This document shows positions 39,999 to 44,827 of a stretch of 44,827 bases of DNA, in pieces (positions within the stretch are counted from its first letter, which is position 1; the number at the start of each line of letters is the position of its first letter). The translations under genes and the position numbers were made by a program. Origin of the DNA: an uncultured Oscillospiraceae bacterium (GTDB lineage Bacteria; Bacillota; Clostridia; Oscillospirales; Acutalibacteraceae); contig UQVI01000001.1 in the NCBI GenBank assembly GCA_900544515.1, positions 1 through 44,827 of the forward strand, read 5' to 3'. The notes under the pieces were generated by a model. It saw only the letters and a list, made by a program, of their open reading frames with translations. It had not been told where the DNA came from and did not search any database.

Positions 39999-41481
39999 TG
40001 ATTTCAATACCTCTTACTTTTCTCTGCTCGGTCAGCTCCGCTTCCATTCTTTCCTTGTTCTTGCCGCTGATTTTGTAGAAGAACATAGGGATTGCACAAA
40101 GCAGAAGGCTCACACCCGGAACAACAGATACCAATGAGAACATTGCAAAACGCTGATTCATCGCAAGGTCTGTTGCCGCCATAATAACATCAGAGCTGAG
40201 CATTTTTTCAGGTGAGATTCCGATGAACATATACATTACAACAATGCCGGAGGTTGCCAGTGCATTGCCGAGCTTGTTCACAAAGCCCTGACAGGCTGAA
40301 CCGAGAGCATTATCACGGAAGCCTGTTTTCAGCTCCATATAATCAAGGCAGTCGCCAATCATTGCGTAAGAGATTGTGTTGAGTACGCCAAGCGGAATAC
40401 AGGAGATAAGAATAAACGGAATACAGATGTAAAGATTCATTGTAAACCAGCCGATGAGTGTGGTGAATATACTTGCCACAAAGCCGCCGAGACAGGTTAC
40501 AATAACAATCTTTTTATAGTCGAACTTTTTCATAAGCATCGGCATAACGAGCATTGCTCCGAACATACCGACGATTGCGCATACCTGGAAGATTGTTTTT
40601 ACAGTTGATACGCTTGCTTCAATTGCAGCAACACGCTCTGCGTCGCTCATACCCTCAAGCGGCTTGCCGATATAGAATGCATAACGTGCAACGTGAACTG
40701 CAGCAGCCTGCACCATATAACGTCCGCTGGAAAGTACACCCATAAGGATTACGAGCATAAGCGGCTTGCATTTGAAGATTCTGGAAAGTCTGGAGGGCTC
40801 ACCCTTTACAGGCTTTACATCAGGGATTACAACTCTTTCCTTAACGTGGAAATAGGAGTTGGCATAAAGTATAATTCCAATAACGACTGTGAATACAGCC
40901 ATTATCAGATATTTTGTTTTGTTATATTCAAGTCCGTCGGATGCGCCGAGAATATTCGGAAGCACCAGACCTATAACAAGGAACAGCACCTCAGGTACGG
41001 CAGAGCCAATACCGTTGAGAATTCTCGCAAATGAAATCGTTGAGCTTCGTTCCTCCGCATTAGGCGTCATTATATTCGGCAGGCTCCAGAACGGAACGTC
41101 CGCCATTGTGTAAATCATACCCCACGCAATATATACGATTGCGGAATAAATCATAAGTGATGTTTTGTCCATATTCGGACTCAGGTACATCAGTATAGTA
41201 AGTACGCCGATCGGTATGGATGCGTAAATGATGTAAGGACGCATCTTGCCTCTTTTTGTTGTTTTTCGGTCAACAATCATACCCATAAGTGGATCGTTGA
41301 TTGCGTCCCATACCCTCGCCAGCAGCATAAGAAGTAAAACGAACATCGGTGCAAGCTGAAGAACATTAAGGTAGTAGTCACTGATGTAGCTCGACATCAT
41401 GGCATAAATCATACCCTGTCCGAGTGCACCTATGCTGAATGCCCAGCGTTCTTTGTTTTGGATGTAATTTCCCTGTTTCAT
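39991..41481 (-). CDS. GPH-family glycoside:cation symporter
   Basis: A 496-aa transporter of the glycoside-pentoside-hexuronide family (MelB/YicJ-like), importing sugars with Na+ or H+. About twelve membrane helices are visible. Family motifs: ARVWDAINDPLMGMIVDR after helix 2, KRGKMRPYI in the following loop, and PFWSLPNIMTPNAEERS. GGAGAGGG precedes the start. The glycosidase upstream in the same direction suggests an alpha-galactoside or related oligosaccharide as cargo, though a signal peptidase gene lies between them. A 19-nt inverted repeat lies just upstream. Confidence 0.9.
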   Translation of the reverse strand: MKQGNYIQNKERWAFSIGALGQGMIYAMMSSYISDYYLNVLQLAPMFVLLLMLLARVWDAINDPLMGMIVDRKTTKRGKMRPYIIYASIPIGVLTILMYLSPNMDKTSLMIYSAIVYIAWGMIYTMADVPFWSLPNIMTPNAEERSSTISFARILNGIGSAVPEVLFLVIGLVLPNILGASDGLEYNKTKYLIMAVFTVVIGIILYANSYFHVKERVVIPDVKPVKGEPSRLSRIFKCKPLMLVILMGVLSSGRYMVQAAAVHVARYAFYIGKPLEGMSDAERVAAIEASVSTVKTIFQVCAIVGMFGAMLVMPMLMKKFDYKKIVIVTCLGGFVASIFTTLIGWFTMNLYICIPFILISCIPLGVLNTISYAMIGDCLDYMELKTGFRDNALGSACQGFVNKLGNALATSGIVVMYMFIGISPEKMLSSDVIMAATDLAMNQRFAMFSLVSVVPGVSLLLCAIPMFFYKISGKNKERMEAELTEQRKVRGIEINE

Positions 41482-41502
41482 AGCAAAGCCCTCTCCTGCT
41501 TA

Positions 41503-41557
41503 AGCAAGCGAGATAAATCCGAATAAGTTTTTTATGTACGGATTTATCTCATTTGCT
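41503..41557 (-). promoter_or_regulatory. 19-nt inverted repeat upstream of the symporter gene
   Basis: Arms 41503-41521 and 41539-41557 (core GAGATAAATCCG/CGGATTTATCTC) pair over 19 positions with one mismatch and one G-U pair, around a 17-nt loop. There is no T run on the minus strand, so it is not a standard terminator. It may be an operator, an attenuator or an mRNA processing hairpin between the signal peptidase and symporter genes. Confidence 0.6.
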
Positions 41558-41572
41558 AAATCAAACGGTGAA

Positions 41573-42310
41573 TTATTCTATTATACTGAAATGAGGATAA
41601 TATTTGAATTTAACCTTGCCGAGAATTTTATCCTTGTGAACATATTTGTTGTCCCAGAAGCGTGAATCCCAGCTGGTATTTCTGTTATCACCCATTACAA
41701 AATATGAGTCGGCAGGAACTGAAAACGGTCCATAATCCCCTGAAGGAACACAATTTGTAACAAAGCTGTCGTCAAGCTGTATCTTTTCACCGTCAGTTTT
41801 TGTTACATAAACAATACCGTTTACAATTTCAACCGTTTCTCCCGGAAGACCGATAACTCTTTTAACAAAGCACTGTGTTTCGTCATCGGGATACTTTAAT
41901 ATTATTACGTCGTAGCGCTGGGGGTCTTCGTTTCTATATGCGATACGGCTTGCAATAATCCTGTCCTTTTCCTCAATGGTATTCTTCATTGAGCCTGTAG
42001 GTACAACTGCGTTGGCAAAAACAAAGGTTTTTAAAATCATTGCGGCAATAATTGCAATGACAATCGGAATGCAGAAATCAATTGCATCACGCAGCTTGCT
42101 TCTTTCCTTTTCAGGTTCAGGCTCGTTGTTAACATTTTCGTCAGCAGCTGCGATATGATGATTGTTTTCAAGAGATTCAACTTCTTTTGTGGGGCTTGTT
42201 ATGTCACCGAGCTGTACCTCTGTGTCAAAAATTTCTGCACCGCAATTGGCACATTTGTACCAGTCATCATTTTTTATCAGTGTGTCACATCCGCACTTTT
42301 TACATTTCAT
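41573..42310 (-). CDS. lepB: Signal peptidase I with N-terminal zinc ribbon
   Basis: A 245-aa type I signal peptidase, which cleaves signal peptides outside the membrane. Residues 1-25 form a zinc ribbon (CKKCGC and CANC), unusual for this family. An acidic linker (35-70) and one membrane helix (about 78-98) follow. The catalytic Ser107 is in VVPTGSMKNTI and Lys150 in CFVKRVIGLPGE; FVMGDNRNTSWDSRFWD is the conserved box E region. The ATG overlaps the glycosidase stop (TAATG), so the two are translated together. A genome normally has further SPase I genes. Confidence 0.9.
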   Translation of the reverse strand: MKCKKCGCDTLIKNDDWYKCANCGAEIFDTEVQLGDITSPTKEVESLENNHHIAAADENVNNEPEPEKERSKLRDAIDFCIPIVIAIIAAMILKTFVFANAVVPTGSMKNTIEEKDRIIASRIAYRNEDPQRYDVIILKYPDDETQCFVKRVIGLPGETVEIVNGIVYVTKTDGEKIQLDDSFVTNCVPSGDYGPFSVPADSYFVMGDNRNTSWDSRFWDNKYVHKDKILGKVKFKYYPHFSIIE

Positions 42311-44655
42311 TATTTTTTCTTCCTTCTTTTACCTACAGTGCCAAGAATCTCTTTAAGGGATATGATTTCGTCGTAAGGAGTAGCCTTATCCTTAACGGTG
42401 AATTCATCGGCACTGCTGTTAAACTGAGTGGACACCTCAGGCTTTATATCAGCGTTATAGCCCGAGCAGTCAAGATGCCTGTCGATATACAGCTTAATCA
42501 TAGCATTCCTTTCTCGCACAATGGTGATTTTGTGCTTGTTTGAGCTGATAATGCTTTCTGAATGAATTTCACAATTATCACACTTAATATGAATGAATCC
42601 CTTTTCAACTGAAATCTTAATGTCATCATTTTCTGCAATTACACAGTTTTCCTCACCATTGTACTGGAAAGAAATTGTGAATTCATTTATGCCTTTCAGA
42701 TAATCATATCTCCTGTCGCTATGGCCGAACTGGAATATCTTAACCTCAAACGGCTTAAGGGTCATATCAATTTTATCGCCGTAGGAATAACTGTCAAAGT
42801 TTTCCGTACCGCTTTCATTATACACATTATATCTTTTAACATCCTTAAGATTCTCAGGGCAGCCCATAAGCTTATTGAGAGTAAGAGTCAACGGTGCTTT
42901 TTCGTCAGTAGGATTTCTCAGTGCGATAATGCCGTCACCGTTTTCAGTCCAGCCGAAATAGCCGTAAACATTATTATCGTCAGGTCTTCCGCCGATGAAA
43001 TTCACTTTCTGAAGAATATCGTAATTGCTCTTCTGCCACTGTAAAACAGATGCAAGTGTTCTCCACTTTGATTTGTTCATCATATTGTAGCTCAGATGAA
43101 GCTCATTAAACGCTTGACCTCTGCAGGCATTGAAATAGAGGTATTTTTCAAATTCCTCATCCGTATAATTAACCTTAGCACAGTTTCCGTATATCGGTTC
43201 GTGATTGTATACATATTTGTTCGGAAGCTGCCATGCCCTTGTGCAGTAGGAGTCGTAATACCTTGAGTCACGGTAGGTAAGCTCTCTGTCAAGCTGAGAC
43301 TGCTTTTCAAGATTATCCGAAAAGCCGATATCCTGACTGTTTTGCAGCCATATGCTGTTGACATACTGAAGCCACCACGGAGAAGGGTTGACATAGCAGG
43401 TCATATTAATCCAGATATCCTTGCCCTGCTGCTTTCTGAGCTTGCGTATGTTTTTGAAAATTTCAATCCAGCCTTCCCACATTTCCGTGAAATAGTACAT
43501 ATCATTTTCACCGCCGACGGTGTGATTATGCTTTGGATTGTTACAAGGCTTTAAACAAAAGCCGTCAAACTTCCAGTAATTGATATCAAAGTCCTTTGTT
43601 GTTTTCAGAATGAAATCCTGAACGTTTTTCTGATAGGTTTTGTCCGCAATACAAATATCTCTTGCATGGGCATTGTAAGCTCCGAAGCCTTTTTTCTCCA
43701 TTCTTTTCGCAAACTGAGCCTGATAATTATATCCTCCGCGAGGACCTAACCAGAGACCGAAGCTTGAGCCAAGACGCTTGGTCATAGCTGTGGAATCGTA
43801 AAGCTGATTGGGAAATTTTTTATTAAAGGACCAGAAAGGTGCTTTATAATCATTCCAGCCGTCGTCTATAACATAGGCATCAAGCGGTGGAACACCGTTT
43901 GATGAAAGATGCTTTTCAACCTCAAAAAAGGATTTTTCAATATTATCTGCATCAATATTGAGCATATGGTCATACCAGCTGTTGTACTGCATACGGAAAT
44001 CGGTTGGAACGGCAATATCATCAATGTAGTCAAAGAATGCTCTTTGCACATCGACCATCATATTGCTTTTGGCACCGCCCATAATGGTTACAGGACAGTC
44101 AAATCTTCCGCTTATATTTTTGCCGAGATAGTATTTCACCTGGCCTATACCGTACACAACGGCATTGAAGGTTGCAGGAAGCTCACAGCCGAAAAACAGG
44201 CTGTCAATATAAAATGGCTGACCCAGTGCAGAGTGGTAAGGACTGAGCTCAGGGCCCTCAATATCCGTCGGTACGCTGAAATGTGTTTTTGAATTGATGA
44301 TACCGATATGCTCAAGGAGAATGTAGTCAATGATTTTGTCATTGCTCTGAACAAAAGAAATCTGTTTTTTTAATGTGTTTCCGTCCTCGCCTGCCCAGAA
44401 GGACATTGTAACCGTAATGCCCTCGCATTCCGCAAAGGTGAAGGAAAGGCGGCCGCGCTCCTGCTTATGGTCTGTAACCTGAAGTCCCTTTGATGTGAAT
44501 TCTGTTCCGTCGGTAAAGTGAAATAAGAATTCAACACTGTTTCCGTCAGGAACAAGATCCATTTTCGACAGGGTGTTTCTGATTTGTGATGCGTAGAGGT
44601 TGCCCTCATATACCTTGAATTCACGCTGGAGTATTCTGCTTTCAAGTCTTAACAT
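42310..44655 (-). CDS. GH36-like alpha-glycosidase (melibiase clan)
   Basis: A 781-aa glycosidase with no signal peptide. The central barrel (about 215-560) has PTDFRMQYNSWYDHM, DAYVIDDGWNDY, GLWLGPRGGY and the probable nucleophile Asp in NYWKFDGFC (~364). A likely acid/base lies in LQNSQDIGFSDN. The GGGR substrate motif of well-studied GH36 alpha-galactosidases is absent, so substrate is uncertain; alpha-galactosides or N-acetylgalactosaminides are candidates. The last ~130 residues (EFTISFQYNGEENCVIAEND) look like a beta-sandwich, ending in a basic GKRRKKK tail. GAGGG precedes the start. Confidence 0.78.
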   Translation of the reverse strand: MLRLESRILQREFKVYEGNLYASQIRNTLSKMDLVPDGNSVEFLFHFTDGTEFTSKGLQVTDHKQERGRLSFTFAECEGITVTMSFWAGEDGNTLKKQISFVQSNDKIIDYILLEHIGIINSKTHFSVPTDIEGPELSPYHSALGQPFYIDSLFFGCELPATFNAVVYGIGQVKYYLGKNISGRFDCPVTIMGGAKSNMMVDVQRAFFDYIDDIAVPTDFRMQYNSWYDHMLNIDADNIEKSFFEVEKHLSSNGVPPLDAYVIDDGWNDYKAPFWSFNKKFPNQLYDSTAMTKRLGSSFGLWLGPRGGYNYQAQFAKRMEKKGFGAYNAHARDICIADKTYQKNVQDFILKTTKDFDINYWKFDGFCLKPCNNPKHNHTVGGENDMYYFTEMWEGWIEIFKNIRKLRKQQGKDIWINMTCYVNPSPWWLQYVNSIWLQNSQDIGFSDNLEKQSQLDRELTYRDSRYYDSYCTRAWQLPNKYVYNHEPIYGNCAKVNYTDEEFEKYLYFNACRGQAFNELHLSYNMMNKSKWRTLASVLQWQKSNYDILQKVNFIGGRPDDNNVYGYFGWTENGDGIIALRNPTDEKAPLTLTLNKLMGCPENLKDVKRYNVYNESGTENFDSYSYGDKIDMTLKPFEVKIFQFGHSDRRYDYLKGINEFTISFQYNGEENCVIAENDDIKISVEKGFIHIKCDNCEIHSESIISSNKHKITIVRERNAMIKLYIDRHLDCSGYNADIKPEVSTQFNSSADEFTVKDKATPYDEIISLKEILGTVGKRRKKK

Positions 44656-44670
44656 AATTTAACCCTCTTG

Positions 44671-44778
44671 TTAAAATTCTTCTTTGATTTCTTCAAGTGC
44701 TTTTGCAAGCTGGTCCGGACAGGAGGTGCCTTTAAAGCCGCACTTAATACCCTTAAGTATACTGATAACCTCGTCCAT
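44671..44778 (-). CDS. 3' fragment of an unidentified gene cut by the contig end
   Basis: The minus-strand frame entering from the adapter reads MDEVISILKGIKCGFKGTSC, then PDQLAKALEEIKEEF, and stops at 44671. The Met touching the adapter may be internal, so this is at least the last 35 residues of a protein. It ends 15 bp before the GH36-like gene and is probably in the same operon. I do not recognise the family. Confidence 0.5.
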   Translation of the reverse strand: MDEVISILKGIKCGFKGTSCPDQLAKALEEIKEEF

Positions 44779-44827
44779 CTGTCTCTTATACACATCTCCG
44801 AGCCCACGAGACTAAGGCGAATCTCGT
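44779..44827 (-). other. Illumina Nextera i7 adapter (artefact)
   Basis: The reverse complement of the adapter at 1-51: the Tn5 mosaic end CTGTCTCTTATACACATCT, the CCGAGCCCACGAGAC linker, the index TAAGGCGA and ATCTCGT. Synthetic; genomic sequence ends at 44778. Confidence 0.98.

Noticed and set aside
1..44827. A giant transposon or plasmid end defined by 49-bp terminal inverted repeats
   Set aside because: The repeats are Nextera adapter with index N701, not genomic sequence.

Overview
The window is a Clostridia-like (Bacillota, probably Ruminococcus/Oscillospirales) chromosomal contig, most likely from a gut community. The evidence is AT-rich DNA, strong AAGGAGG ribosome sites, TTG starts, RNase J, paired FMN and cobalamin riboswitches, an ECF vitamin S component, an LCP cell-wall enzyme, class A RNase P RNA and sugar-degrading enzymes. 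Both ends are synthetic. Bases 1-51 and 44779-44827 are Illumina Nextera i7 adapter containing the 19-bp Tn5 mosaic end, so the terminal inverted repeat is a library artefact and the outermost genes are cut there.

Layout. 52-5679 (minus): a gene start cut by the contig end, a DEDD exonuclease with a zinc ribbon, secG, and a divergent type IIA topoisomerase pair whose subunits both start with TTG. 5836-7905: a GH2 beta-galactosidase. 8033-15021 (minus): a core operon rnj-rplI-dnaB-tilS-ftsH with 8-nt overlaps at the last two junctions. 15206-18131: rnhA, a predicted acyltransferase coupled to a single-pass membrane protein, and a ROK kinase. 18199-18478: a 280-nt palindromic MITE-like element. 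18500-21785: an anchored metallophosphoesterase, an FMN riboswitch controlling ribU, and a lipid-linked glycosyltransferase.

21812-26147 is the most distinctive block. A promoter, a cobalamin riboswitch and a textbook intrinsic terminator precede a 89-aa HNH_repeat-type protein, whose stop codon overlaps the start of a 1245-aa membrane-anchored surface protein. That protein carries GLUG repeats, several degenerate Ig-like modules and a DUF4430 domain, which is related to the C-terminal domain of animal transcobalamin and intrinsic factor. I read it as a B12-repressed surface system for capturing corrinoids.

26268-38341: class II aldolase (fba), a tandem ATP-grasp ligase pair with a small membrane protein, stand-alone AICAR formyltransferase, exonuclease III, an rlmA-led cluster, a stand-alone 5'-3' exonuclease, a membrane-bound MerR-like regulator with a long hairpin over its ribosome site, an LCP protein, rnpB RNA, and an iolJ-iolC-like pair. 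38381-38684 is a second structured repeat holding a bidirectional terminator. 38697-44778 (minus): a MIF-family tautomerase, an alpha/beta hydrolase, a GPH sugar symporter, a signal peptidase I with an N-terminal zinc ribbon, a GH36-like glycosidase and a gene fragment cut by the adapter.

I found no tRNA, CRISPR array, insertion-sequence transposase or phage gene.
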